Shown one piece after another: positions 14,713 through 22,626 of a DNA stretch of 25,411 bases. Below the pieces are notes generated by a model that saw only the letters and a program-made list of their open reading frames with translations, did no database searches and was not told where the DNA came from. The position numbers were made by a program, and so were the translations under genes. How positions within the stretch are numbered: position 1 is the stretch's first letter; the number at the start of each line of letters is the position of its first letter. The stretch is from an uncultured Clostridia bacterium (GTDB taxonomy: Bacteria; Bacillota; Clostridia; Oscillospirales; Acutalibacteraceae): positions 1 through 25,411 of the forward strand of contig CALCYI010000001.1 in assembly GCA_937907605.1 (NCBI GenBank), read 5' to 3'.

Positions 14713-15213
14713 TTGGAACACTCACTTAATATAGTACTGATTGAGCCCGAAATTCCGCAGAACACGGGCAACATTGCACGAACCTGCGCGGCAACGGGCG
14801 CAAGGCTTCACCTCGTGGGACCGATGGGCTTTCACATTACCGACAAGCAGGTAAAGCGCGCAGGGCTTGACTACTGGGACAAGCTCGATATCACCTACTA
14901 TGACAGCACGAAGGAATTTTTTGAAAAGAACACGGGCGGCGAGTTCTTCTACTTCACCACCAAGGCGGAGCAGACGCACTCCGACGTGAGTTACCCCGAC
15001 GGCTGCTTCCTCGTTTTCGGCAAGGAAACCAAGGGGCTACCCGAGGAGCTTTTAAAGGCAAATCACGACCGCTGCGTAAGACTTCCGATGAGGGGAATTA
15101 TACGCTCTCTCAACCTTTCAAATTCCGTAGCGGTAGGCGTATACGAGGTACTGAGGCAGTGGGATTACCCCGAGCTTACGTTAAAAGGTCAACTTCATAA
15201 TCTTAAATGGTAG
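14713..15213 (+). CDS. trmL: tRNA (cytidine/uridine-34) 2'-O-methyltransferase TrmL
   Basis: About 166 residues, a SPOUT-family methyltransferase that methylates the wobble-base ribose in tRNA-Leu species with S-adenosylmethionine. Motifs: N-terminal LIEPEIPQNTGNIARTCAATG (motif 1, with the conserved Asn and Arg), LVFGKETKGLPEE (motif 2), and the knot segment LPMRGIIRSLNLSNSVAVGVYEVLRQ (motif 3). There is no ATG at the N-terminus. TTG 14713 fits best: it lies 2 nt after the dusB stop and has AAGGAG 11 nt upstream inside dusB. The frame also opens earlier at TTG 14692, with a poorer ribosome site. Two tRNA modification enzymes sit in one unit. Confidence 0.93.
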   Translation: MEHSLNIVLIEPEIPQNTGNIARTCAATGARLHLVGPMGFHITDKQVKRAGLDYWDKLDITYYDSTKEFFEKNTGGEFFYFTTKAEQTHSDVSYPDGCFLVFGKETKGLPEELLKANHDRCVRLPMRGIIRSLNLSNSVAVGVYEVLRQWDYPELTLKGQLHNLKW

Positions 15214-15222
15214 GAGGCTACT

Positions 15223-16008
15223 ATGGAAAGAGATACTAAAAGAGGGTTACTTATAGTAATAATCGTTCTGCTTGCGATAATTGCAATCGCACTTTCGGGC
15301 ATATTCGGTCTTATGCTCTTCAGGCAGAGCAATATCGGGATTAACCTCGGTATTGACGAGCAGTATCCGACGGTTATGACGAGGAATGAGGAGAGCAAAT
15401 ACGAAGCGTATTTTATAGAGCTTAACGCGGGCGCGGTTGAAATTACGAACAGCGAGGACGGTAAGCTTCACTACTCCATTCAGGCTGACGAGAAAAAGCT
15501 CAGCGTAAGCGAAAAGGACGGCGCGCTCATAATAATCGACAAGTCAAAGAGCGTAAGCAGAATGAAAACGAATAAAACCTCGCGCATAAGGCTTGCCGTT
15601 CCGTCGGACTTCGGCGGAAGCTTCAATATCAAATCCGACGCGGGCAATATCACGCTTGAAAACTTCCCCGAGGCAACACTCAACGCCGAAGCAGACGCGG
15701 GCGAAATCAAGGTAAGCGAAATTAAAAATATCAAGGCTGACTGCGACGCGGGTAATATTAAAATAGACAAAATAAATAACCGCGCAGACATCTCCGCCGA
15801 CGCGGGTAATATCAACATAGGTACTGCCGACATTAAGGAGAATTCAAAGCTTGAATGTGATTTCGGCAACATTACCGTTTATGAAATCAGCGAGGTTAAG
15901 GTGAATGCAAAATGCGACCTCGGAAAATGTACGGTAAACAAGAGCGTTGATGATTCACAAATAATACTTGAAGTGAACGCCGACTGCGGAAATATTGATA
16001 TAAACTAA
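15223..16008 (+). CDS. membrane-anchored DUF4097-type beta-repeat protein
   Basis: 261 residues. A short charged head (MERDTKR) is followed by one long membrane helix (~9-33), so the rest probably lies outside the membrane. Residues ~130-261 hold seven rungs built on a D-(A/F/L/C)-G-(N/E/K)-I core (DAGNI, DAGEI, DAGNI, DAGNI, DFGNI, DLGKC, DCGNI) spaced 17-22 residues apart. This is the pattern of DUF4097 adhesin-like right-handed beta-helices. Such proteins are often linked to envelope-stress or PspC-like systems, but no partner is next to it here. The ribosome site AGGAGG is good, and the gap to trmL is 9 nt, so it is co-transcribed with the tRNA genes. Molecular function unknown. Confidence 0.8.
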   Translation: MERDTKRGLLIVIIVLLAIIAIALSGIFGLMLFRQSNIGINLGIDEQYPTVMTRNEESKYEAYFIELNAGAVEITNSEDGKLHYSIQADEKKLSVSEKDGALIIIDKSKSVSRMKTNKTSRIRLAVPSDFGGSFNIKSDAGNITLENFPEATLNAEADAGEIKVSEIKNIKADCDAGNIKIDKINNRADISADAGNINIGTADIKENSKLECDFGNITVYEISEVKVNAKCDLGKCTVNKSVDDSQIILEVNADCGNIDIN

Positions 16009-16038
16009 AAAAGTGCAGTGATTTTCACTGCACCTTTT
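16009..16038. terminator. bidirectional terminator between the DUF4097 gene and recG
   Basis: A perfect 9-bp stem GTGCAGTGA/TCACTGCAC (16013-16021 and 16025-16033) with a TTT loop is flanked by AAAAAA on the left and CTTTTAA on the right. It sits exactly between two convergent stop codons. Confidence 0.92.
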
Positions 16039-18058
16039 AATATCTCGCCTTGCGAAACATATTGTTGATTTCTCTGCAAAGCGCGGGGTATTTATTAAGG
16101 TTAATATCCTCAGAAAGCATCTTCTTCGCGCATTTCTGGCACTCCTTAAGAGTTTCCATATCCTCGAGCATATCGGCTATCGCAAGGTCGGGCAGACCGT
16201 GCTGGCGCTTGCCGAAAAAGTCGCCAGGTCCCCTCGTCTTAAGGTCGTAGTCAGCAATCTTAAAGCCGTCAGAGGTCTGTTTCATAACCTGCAGCCTCTC
16301 CTTTGAGGAGTCGCTATTATTATCGGACACGAGAATACAGTAGGATTTTTCGCTTCCCCTGCCCACTCTTCCGCGGAGCTGATGAAGCTGGGAAAGACCG
16401 AAGCGGTCAGCGTTTTCAATAAGCATAACCGTTGCATTCTGTACGTCGACTCCAACCTCAACGACCGTCGTTGAAACGAGTATCTGTACGTCGCCGCGGG
16501 CAAAAGCGTTCATTACATTGTCCTTATCCTTTGGCTTTATCTTACCGTGGAGAAGTCCTAAGTTGTAGCCCTTGAAAACCTCAGTTGAAAGCTGCTCGGC
16601 ATACTCCTTAGCGGAGATTAAATCGCTCTCGCCCTCGTCAACAAGCGGACATACGATATATGCCTGACGTCCTGAATCGACCTCCTTTTTAATGAAATTA
16701 TAAATCCTTTCGTGGTAGGAGGTGTCAACGACATCTGTTCTGATTTTCTGACGTCCCGCGGGAAGCTCATCAAGCACGCTAATATCAAGGTCGCCGTAGA
16801 TAATTAACCCGAGCGTCCTCGGTATCGGGGTTGCGCTCATAACGAGTGTATGAGGATTGTCGCCCTTCATAGCAAGGGTTGCCCTCTGCTCCACACCGAA
16901 GCGGTGCTGCTCGTCGGTTACGACAAGCGCAAGACTCTTAAACTCAACGTCGTTTTGTATCAGCGCGTGAGTACCGATAATAATATCAATTTCACCGTCC
17001 ATAAGGGCGGCTTTTATTTCCTTCTTTTCCTTGGGCTTGGTCGAGCCCGTAAGAAGCGCAAGCCTTAGAGGCGTGCCCTCAAAGAGCTTTGCAAGCGACT
17101 CATAGTGCTGAGCGGCAAGAATTTCCGTCGGTGCCATCATAGCCGCCTGATAGCCGCCCTTAACCGCAGAGTACATAACCGCGGCGGCAACGGCGGTCTT
17201 GCCCGAGCCTACGTCGCCCTGAATAAGTCTGTTCATAACCCGCTCGCTTCTCATATCCTTAAGGCAGTCATTAACCGCCCTTTTCTGCGCTCCCGTGGGT
17301 TCAAACGGAAGGAGCGAATAGAAGTCGCCGGAAAAGTCCGTTTTCAGTCTGAGAGTGTTTTTTACGGTCTTTTTGTCCTTGAGCTTAAGCAGCCCGAGCT
17401 GGAGGGTCAGCAGCTCCTCAAAAATAAGGCGTTTTCTCGCAATCGCGATATTCCTTTCGCTGTCGGGGAAATGGATCTGCCTTACCGCGAAATCAAGCGA
17501 GCACAAATCGTATTCGCTTTTTAGCTCGTCGCTGAGCGTATCCTCAATATGCTCAAGCTTATCAAGCGCCGTCTTTACGGTCTTTGCTATCGCCTTTGAG
17601 TTCAGCTTATCAGTTGCGGGGTATATCGGGTGAATCCCAACCGCGCTGTCGTCCTTTTCAATCTGAGGCGAGCTCATAGAGGTCTGCGTAAAGCTCTTTT
17701 CAAGCTTTCCGTAAAGTATATAATCGTCAAAGGTCCTCAGCGCTTTTGCAAGGTATTTATTATTAAAAATCGTAACGTGAATAACGCTCTCGCCGTCGGA
17801 GAAATTACACTTATAAAGGGTTAAGCCCTTGCGTATCATAGCCTCCTTAACGGGCGTAATCATAGTAGCCTTAATCGTTACGGTGTCGCCGTTTTCACAT
17901 TCCTTTACGGTTGCGGTTTTGCTCCAGTCCTGATACTTACGGGGATAGTAACGCAGTAAATCCTCCACGGTGAAAATGCCCAGCTTGTTGAAAAGCTGAG
18001 CTCTTTTTTCGCCTACGCCCTTAATATACTGAATATTGTAATCCTCAAAACCGTTCAT
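16037..18058 (-). CDS. recG: ATP-dependent DNA helicase RecG
   Basis: 673 residues, normal length. RecG is a superfamily 2 translocase that remodels stalled replication forks and Holliday junctions. Seen: the N-terminal wedge with a helix-hairpin-like IKGVGEKRAQLFNKLGI (~12-28) and YYPRKYQDWS, an OB-like domain, Walker A GDVGSGKTAVAA (~283-294), the DEQH box VVTDEQHRFGVEQR (~382-395), SATPIPRTL (~409-417), the TRG-region TTVVEVGVDVQNATVMLIENADRFGLSQLHQLRGRVGRG, and the C-terminal RGPGDFFGKRQHG. The ATG is 3 nt after the stop of the binding-protein gene and the ribosome site is poor, so translation is probably coupled. It is last in the leftward ymdB-SBP-recG unit. Confidence 0.97.
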   Translation of the reverse strand: MNGFEDYNIQYIKGVGEKRAQLFNKLGIFTVEDLLRYYPRKYQDWSKTATVKECENGDTVTIKATMITPVKEAMIRKGLTLYKCNFSDGESVIHVTIFNNKYLAKALRTFDDYILYGKLEKSFTQTSMSSPQIEKDDSAVGIHPIYPATDKLNSKAIAKTVKTALDKLEHIEDTLSDELKSEYDLCSLDFAVRQIHFPDSERNIAIARKRLIFEELLTLQLGLLKLKDKKTVKNTLRLKTDFSGDFYSLLPFEPTGAQKRAVNDCLKDMRSERVMNRLIQGDVGSGKTAVAAAVMYSAVKGGYQAAMMAPTEILAAQHYESLAKLFEGTPLRLALLTGSTKPKEKKEIKAALMDGEIDIIIGTHALIQNDVEFKSLALVVTDEQHRFGVEQRATLAMKGDNPHTLVMSATPIPRTLGLIIYGDLDISVLDELPAGRQKIRTDVVDTSYHERIYNFIKKEVDSGRQAYIVCPLVDEGESDLISAKEYAEQLSTEVFKGYNLGLLHGKIKPKDKDNVMNAFARGDVQILVSTTVVEVGVDVQNATVMLIENADRFGLSQLHQLRGRVGRGSEKSYCILVSDNNSDSSKERLQVMKQTSDGFKIADYDLKTRGPGDFFGKRQHGLPDLAIADMLEDMETLKECQKCAKKMLSEDINLNKYPALCREINNMFRKARY

Positions 18059-18061
18059 TTT

Positions 18062-19558
18062 TTAACCGTAATACCATTCCTCAATATTTGAAAAGTAGTT
18101 TCCGTCGTAGCCCTGAATATCGCCCTTAAGCGACTTTGAATAGCATATCATGCCCTGTCTGTACAAAACGGGAATGAACGGAAGCTCCTGTGAAAAGTCA
18201 ATAATGAACTTACCTATCTCACTCTTTCCCTCAAGGTATTCATTGTACGATTTTGCCGTGTCCTCGTTTTCAAGGTCAATTCCGTAGGAGGTTGCCCCGT
18301 CCTTTTCAAAAAAGCTCTGTAGTCCCAAATCGGACGGAAGCTTGGTTTCGCCTATATAAAGGTCGAAATTACCGTTTCTGACCTTGCTGAGATATGCACT
18401 TCTTTTTTCAATAGAAAGCTTAACCTTAAAGCCGACGGACTCAAGCTGCTGCTTAACGAGCTGAGCCGCAGCCCTTGAGCCCTCGCGGTTACTGCACAAA
18501 AGGCTTAGCTCAAGCTTTTTATCCTTGCCGAGCTTTGCGGAGGCAATCGCCTGCTTCGCCGAGGCAGAGTCGGAACTCGGCGAGAACATAACCGTTTCCT
18601 TGGCGATAGCCGAGGCGGGATTAAAAATCGAGAGCGCGCTTTTTCCGTAGCCCCTGTAAGCGCCCTTTACTATCGCGTCGCGGTCAAGAGCATAGTTAAT
18701 AGCCCTGCGGATATTATAGTTTGCGGTAATTCCGCTCTTGCCGTAAATTCCGATATATATAAGATTGTTAAGATTAACCGTTTTCTGAGAGGTTTTAATC
18801 TTTGCCTTGCTGCCCTCAGCCATATCGCGATATGCGTAGCTAATATTGCCTATATTAATCGCGTTTACTATAGATTCCTCGGTTGTAATATTCACAAGGC
18901 TAATTTTTATGATATTCGGCGTAAAGCCCGTCTTTTTATCATTAACAACAAGGGCAATAGTTCCGTCGCTGTTAACAAACTTATATCTGCCCGTGCCCGC
19001 TCTGAAGCCGTCGTCGTTGTCCTTTGCCCTCGCTACAGCAAAGGTAAGGAGCTTATGCGCGTTCGGGTTAGGGCTCTTAAGCTTAAATATGATTACCTTG
19101 TCACTCTCAGCCTTTGCGCTTTTGAAATTGCTGAGCGTACTTTCCCAGTGCGGAGAGTCCTTAGCCTGCTTAAAGGAATACTCAACGTTTTCGGCGGTGA
19201 GGAGCGTACCGTCGGAAAAATGCACTCCGCCCTTCAATTCAACGCTGAGAGTCTTATTATCGGGATAGGAATACCTTTCAGCAAGCTGAGGCTGAGCCTC
19301 ATAGCTTTCGTCAACGTAGAATAGCGACTCATACACGAGGCTTTCGACAACCTGATTGTTAAGCGTACTTGATTCAAAGGGGTTCAGAGAATCGGACTTG
19401 GAATAGCTTAAGCGGAAGCTTGAGGTATCAATCTTTGATTCAATTGTGGTCTGAACTTCGTTTTGCGTGGGCGTTTCGTTTCCGCCTGCGCCGCCCTTAC
19501 ACGCCACAAGGCTTATAAGCAGCACTAAGCACAGCAAAACCGAAAGGTATTTTTTCAT
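18062..19558 (-). CDS. ABC transporter substrate-binding lipoprotein, family 5 (peptide/nickel type)
   Basis: 498 residues. The lipoprotein signal peptide MKKYLSVLLCLVLLISLVAC ends in a lipobox LVAC with the lipidated Cys at residue 20, then a low-complexity linker. The mature part follows the SBP_bac_5 plan: SDSLNPFESSTLNNQVVESLVYESLF near the start, LAERYSYPDNKTLSVELKGGVHFSDGTLLTAENVEYSFK (~93-131), and the lobe-two segment NIRRAINYALDRDAIVKGAYRGYG (~278-301). Such proteins deliver oligopeptides, nickel or related ligands to an ABC permease, but no permease or ATPase gene is adjacent. It overlaps ymdB by 4 nt (ATGA) and is followed 3 nt later by recG. It may be an orphan binding protein that uses a transporter encoded elsewhere, or it may sense rather than transport. 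Confidence 0.9.
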   Translation of the reverse strand: MKKYLSVLLCLVLLISLVACKGGAGGNETPTQNEVQTTIESKIDTSSFRLSYSKSDSLNPFESSTLNNQVVESLVYESLFYVDESYEAQPQLAERYSYPDNKTLSVELKGGVHFSDGTLLTAENVEYSFKQAKDSPHWESTLSNFKSAKAESDKVIIFKLKSPNPNAHKLLTFAVARAKDNDDGFRAGTGRYKFVNSDGTIALVVNDKKTGFTPNIIKISLVNITTEESIVNAINIGNISYAYRDMAEGSKAKIKTSQKTVNLNNLIYIGIYGKSGITANYNIRRAINYALDRDAIVKGAYRGYGKSALSIFNPASAIAKETVMFSPSSDSASAKQAIASAKLGKDKKLELSLLCSNREGSRAAAQLVKQQLESVGFKVKLSIEKRSAYLSKVRNGNFDLYIGETKLPSDLGLQSFFEKDGATSYGIDLENEDTAKSYNEYLEGKSEIGKFIIDFSQELPFIPVLYRQGMICYSKSLKGDIQGYDGNYFSNIEEWYYG

Positions 19559-20328
19559 ACTCTGAACCTTTCCACACGAATAGTCTTTCCCGTTTTATTG
19601 TCAACCTCAAAGAAGCAGCCCTCGAGCGTACACGGACCATCGGGGTTTGAAAAGCGCACGGGGAGATTGGTTTTCATCTTCCTTATCGCCTTTTCGGGCT
19701 CAATACCGAGAACGGAATAATACGGACCCGTCATACCGAGATCCGTAATATAGCCGAGACCGTTAGGGTAAATCTGCTCGTCCGAGGTCTGAACATGGGT
19801 ATGGGTACCGAAAAGCACCGAAGCCCTACCGTCGATATAAAAGCCCATAGCGCGCTTTTCGCTGCTCGCCTCGGCGTGAAAGTCGACTATAATTATCGTC
19901 GCGCCCTGTTCCCTTGCTTTTTCTATCTCTTCGTCAATACAGTCAAACGGATTATAGATATTATCAAGGTATACCGCGCCCTGAAGATTAATTACGGCGA
20001 CCTTAACATAACCCTTATCGAGTATTACGCTGCCTCTGCCGGGAGCTGAGGGGTGGTAATTCGCGGGTCTGATAATAAACTCGTTTTCGTCAAGATAGTC
20101 CGAAATCTCATGCCTTTTAAGCGCGTGGTTTCCGAGGGTTATAACGTCAACGCCCGCCTCGAAAATCGCCCTCGCGCTCTGAGGAAGAATACCGTTACCG
20201 ATTGCAGAATTTTCGCCGTTTGCGATAACAATATCGGGCTTGTATTCTCTTTTTAATTTATACAGCGTATCCCTGAGGTAATCGCAGCCCTGACGGGATA
20301 CGATATCACCTATCGCAAGTATTCTCAT
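19555..20328 (-). CDS. ymdB: YmdB-family metallophosphoesterase (cyclic-nucleotide phosphodiesterase type)
   Basis: 257 residues, usual family length. YmdB proteins are dinuclear-metal phosphodiesterases; the Bacillus subtilis enzyme hydrolyses cAMP and affects biofilm and motility gene expression. Seen: metal ligands Asp8 in AIGDIVS, Glu39 and Asn40 in ANGENSAIGNG, the N-H pair in TLGNHALK (~65-72), VDFHAEASSEK (~148-158) and GTHTHVQTSDEQI (~174-186) with two His. The usual Thr-Trp after GNH is replaced by Ala-Leu. It is the first gene of the ymdB-SBP-recG unit. The ATG at 20328 lies 27 nt beyond repeat element A, with an AAGAGAAG-like ribosome site. The promoter must be in or near that element, but I could not identify it. 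Confidence 0.92.
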   Translation of the reverse strand: MRILAIGDIVSRQGCDYLRDTLYKLKREYKPDIVIANGENSAIGNGILPQSARAIFEAGVDVITLGNHALKRHEISDYLDENEFIIRPANYHPSAPGRGSVILDKGYVKVAVINLQGAVYLDNIYNPFDCIDEEIEKAREQGATIIIVDFHAEASSEKRAMGFYIDGRASVLFGTHTHVQTSDEQIYPNGLGYITDLGMTGPYYSVLGIEPEKAIRKMKTNLPVRFSNPDGPCTLEGCFFEVDNKTGKTIRVERFRV

Positions 20329-20354
20329 TAAAAATACTTCTCTTTCTATTCAAA

Positions 20355-20632
20355 TAGGCGCGAGCTAACGAATCTGAAACGCTTAAAATGCGCTATTTAA
20401 GCGACCTTTGGCGTTTTCGATTTTGCTTGGCATCAGCCAAGCTGCTATCTCAAGCCACCAAATCTCATCTTAACTAAGCGCATTTTAAGTGCTTTGCAGT
20501 TTTAATTAAGCTGATTTGGTCTTAGATGCGGCAAAAAACGCAGGAATACTTTGTGTATTCCGAGTATTTTTAACAATATATAAGGGCAAATCAGCTAATG
20601 ATAACCGTTCCAGATTCGTTAGCTCGCGCCTA
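20355..20632. repeat. structured intergenic repeat, copy A (278 nt, terminal inverted repeats)
   Basis: A non-coding element ends in 27-bp inverted repeats that match at 26 positions (20355-20381 and 20606-20632). Inside are nested stems: P2, 13 bp perfect (20382-20394 with 20477-20489), enclosing P3 GCTTGGC/GCCAAGC (20425-20431, 20436-20442); and P4, 10 bp (20509-20518 with 20587-20596), enclosing P5 GGAATAC/GTATTCC (20543-20549, 20555-20561). The result is a two-armed fold closed by a long terminal stem. Copy B, 2 kb away, has the same plan with compensating base changes. The element fills the gap between the glycerophosphodiesterase and ymdB genes. It could be a non-autonomous mobile element or a structured RNA. 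No matching reading frame or transposase is present. Confidence 0.85.
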
Positions 20633-20633
20633 A

Positions 20634-20665
20634 CCTGCATCTTACGATGCAGGCAATTATTTTTA
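20634..20665 (+). terminator. hairpin with T-run next to element A
   Basis: A perfect 8-bp stem CCTGCATC/GATGCAGG with loop TTAC is followed on the + strand by CAATTATTTTTA. It starts 1 nt after element A ends, so a rightward transcript of element A would stop here. For the leftward glycerophosphodiesterase gene the hairpin lies after the stop codon but has no T-run on that strand. Confidence 0.5.
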
Positions 20666-21520
20666 GTATGTAATGCAGTCGGTCGTAATATACTGAGTTC
20701 CGAGGTCGTACATAAGCTTTACGGTTTCAAAGTCCTTTGCCGACCAGCAAGCCGTATGGAGCCCTGCGTCAAGCGCTTTTTTAATCATTACGCCGTCACG
20801 GTTTTTCTCATCGTCGCAGTCGTAGCTGATACCGCTGTTTTCAAGCGTCCTCGCCTTTTCAATATCCTCGTCCTTAATATCCTCAACAAGAAGGAATACC
20901 ATATAGTCGGATATCTTCCTGATTTCAACGATATCCTCAAAATCGAAGGCGATAAAGCTTGCGTCTACGTTGTACTTCTTAAGCATTTCAACGATTTCGC
21001 CGTAATGATTCCTGTTACGGTTGTACTTAAGCTCGATTACCGCGTGCATACCGTACTCGGCGCACTTTTTGATGTAATCCTCAAGCGTACAAATCTTAAG
21101 GTCAGGATACTTGTCAACATTGTGACCGAAGTCAACGGTAGCCTTAAGAAGCGTATCGTAGCTTGAGAACTCGATAACATAATTCTTATCCATTACTCTT
21201 GTCGTAACGGGGTCGTGGTGAACTACCCATACGCCGTCAGCGGTTCTGTACGTGTCGCACTCTGCGCCCCAGAAGCCTGCTTTTCCCGCTTCCTCGTATG
21301 CGGGAAGAGTGTTTTCGGGAGCAACGGCTCTGAAGCCCCTGTGAGCCGTTAGCTTTAAATCCTCCTTGCCCTCAAGCTCTGTACCCTTAACTGAGCCTAC
21401 GGTATACGGGGCAAGCTTACAGTAATTTTTAAACCAGATTGCCTTTTTTGCTACAAAATACGAGCCTGCTGCCGCAGCGGCGCAGAAGGTTCCTGCAATA
21501 ATTTTTGATGCTAATGACAT
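20663..21520 (-). CDS. glycerophosphodiester phosphodiesterase family protein
   Basis: 285 residues. GDPD enzymes cleave glycerophosphodiesters to glycerol-3-phosphate and an alcohol using a metal ion. An N-terminal membrane helix (SKIIAGTFCAAAAAGSYFVA, ~5-24) probably anchors the protein with the catalytic domain outside. Motifs: TAHRGFRAVAPENTLPAY (~58-75, HRG and ENT), GAECDTYRTADGVWVVHHDPV (~85-105, metal ligands Glu and Asp and the catalytic His), IELKYN (~162-167) and the C-terminal CWSAKD. The ATG has GGAGGAC ahead, inside the end of the nitroreductase gene, with a 3-nt gap. The two are one unit. It may recycle lipid head groups or teichoic-acid-type polymers. Confidence 0.93.
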   Translation of the reverse strand: MSLASKIIAGTFCAAAAAGSYFVAKKAIWFKNYCKLAPYTVGSVKGTELEGKEDLKLTAHRGFRAVAPENTLPAYEEAGKAGFWGAECDTYRTADGVWVVHHDPVTTRVMDKNYVIEFSSYDTLLKATVDFGHNVDKYPDLKICTLEDYIKKCAEYGMHAVIELKYNRNRNHYGEIVEMLKKYNVDASFIAFDFEDIVEIRKISDYMVFLLVEDIKDEDIEKARTLENSGISYDCDDEKNRDGVMIKKALDAGLHTACWSAKDFETVKLMYDLGTQYITTDCITY

Positions 21521-21523
21521 TGT

Positions 21524-22303
21524 TTAGTCCTCCGATGTATTATCTTCGTTTATATTATTGAATTTAATTCTCTGAGGCTTAATTTCCTCAAAAATATTTT
21601 CATAGTTCCAGCGGCCGTTAACGCCCTTTGCCCTCGCGCCGATAAGAAAATGAAGCTTTGCAATTCCAAAATCAATGCTTTTGTCGGAATACGGCTCCTC
21701 CACGCGAGCGCTTAGTATTCCCTTTTCGTATCGGAACTTAACGGGTCTGCGGTTAACAGCGGACGGCGCCATTTCAACAAGCTTCATACCGTAGGCATAC
21801 GCCTCTGGCAGTTTTTCATCGCACGCTTCGAACATATCCTGATAGCTCTTGTTCTTTTTATGCGTTGCGTTATACATCGTTTTTTCAATAGTGCTGAGCT
21901 TCTCCTTTGGATAGCCGACCGTTATTACGCAGAACAGGCGCTCGTCCTTCGGAATGTCAGCCATTTCGTACGCCTTATTCTCGTTATAAGTACCCGCTAC
22001 CCAGCACGTGCCGAGCCCGTGATACACGCACTGGAGCATTATGCTCTCGCCGAGGTAGCCGCAGTCCTCCCTCGCCTTTTGGGTATCCTTTCCGCATACG
22101 GCAATCATTGAGAACTTTCCGCTGAAAATTCTGAAGGCAGGGGTTGCGTCGTCAATGAATATGAAGTGAACGCCCTCGGTTTCGTTAACTGCGTCAACCA
22201 TTTCTCGTATTACGTTTTTAATATCCTCGCCGAGCGGCCTTGAAAGGTACGCCCTTCTCGAGCGCCGCAGCTCTATCGCTCTGATATATTCCTCGTTCGT
22301 CAT
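21524..22303 (-). CDS. nitroreductase-family flavoprotein
   Basis: 259 residues. The protein looks like two consecutive nitroreductase half-folds (putative TM nitroreductase, PF14512) rather than a classical homodimeric subunit. Seen: the FMN-binding start AIELRRSRRAYLSRPL (~10-25), the central ESIMLQCVYHGLGTCWVAGTYNE (~85-107), and a second-half motif EMAPSAVNRRPVKFRY (~173-188) that resembles the normal N-terminal APSAxNxQPW segment. It has no membrane helix despite the family name. The substrate is unknown; these proteins reduce nitro compounds, quinones or other electron acceptors with NAD(P)H. GAGG lies 7-10 nt before the ATG. It is first in a two-gene unit with the glycerophosphodiesterase and begins just after repeat element B. 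Confidence 0.85.
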   Translation of the reverse strand: MTNEEYIRAIELRRSRRAYLSRPLGEDIKNVIREMVDAVNETEGVHFIFIDDATPAFRIFSGKFSMIAVCGKDTQKAREDCGYLGESIMLQCVYHGLGTCWVAGTYNENKAYEMADIPKDERLFCVITVGYPKEKLSTIEKTMYNATHKKNKSYQDMFEACDEKLPEAYAYGMKLVEMAPSAVNRRPVKFRYEKGILSARVEEPYSDKSIDFGIAKLHFLIGARAKGVNGRWNYENIFEEIKPQRIKFNNINEDNTSED

Positions 22304-22321
22304 AGTTCAGCCTCAATAAAA

Positions 22322-22617
22322 AATGATTACCATATGGCAGAGCAAGATGAATCCGAATCGCCTAAAACGCGGTTCTTAAGCGAACTTTGACGTTTTCGTT
22401 CTTGCTTTGCGCCAGCAAAGCTGCGACCTCAAAAGCCAAATTTCATCTTGACTCCCTGTGTTTTAGGTGCAAGGCAGTTTAAAATGAGCTGATTTGGTTT
22501 AGGTCAAGGCAAAAAGCACAGGAATACTTTGTGTATTCCGAGCATTTTTAACGCAGAGATAAGGCAAATCAGCCATTTTAAACCGGTTTTGGATTCATTT
22601 TACTCTGCCTAATCATT
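22322..22617. repeat. structured intergenic repeat, copy B (about 275-nt core)
   Basis: The core 22336-22609 ends in inverted repeats (GGCAGAG...ATGAATCC against GGATTCAT...CTCTGCC, few mismatches). These are extended by an outer 8-bp pair AATGATTA/TAATCATT with a 6-nt insertion on the left. It aligns with copy A along its length; by eye about two thirds to three quarters of bases agree. The same stems are present: P2 (22361-22370 with 22458-22467, one G-U), P3 GCTTTGC/GCAAAGC (22404-22410, 22415-22421), P4 (22487-22496 with 22565-22573) and an identical P5 (22521-22527, 22533-22539). P4 is longer here, with AGTTTAAAAT and ATTTTAAAC flanks also pairing. It fills the gap between asnB and the nitroreductase gene. 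Confidence 0.85.
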
Positions 22618-22626
22618 ATAACATTA

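Noticed and set aside
20355..20632. CRISPR array or tandem repeats in the intergenic regions
   Set aside because: There are only two dispersed, diverged copies 2 kb apart, with no repeat-spacer periodicity and no cas genes.
20516..21166. A 216-codon + strand open frame running from element A into the region antisense to the glycerophosphodiesterase gene
   Set aside because: It is the reverse-strand shadow of a gene with clear GDPD catalytic motifs; its own translation matches nothing I recognise.
20355..22617. Elements A and B as IS-element ends with the genes between them as cargo
   Set aside because: Each copy has its own complete pair of inverted ends, and the genes between (nitroreductase, GDPD) are ordinary with no transposase, so a composite transposon is not supported.
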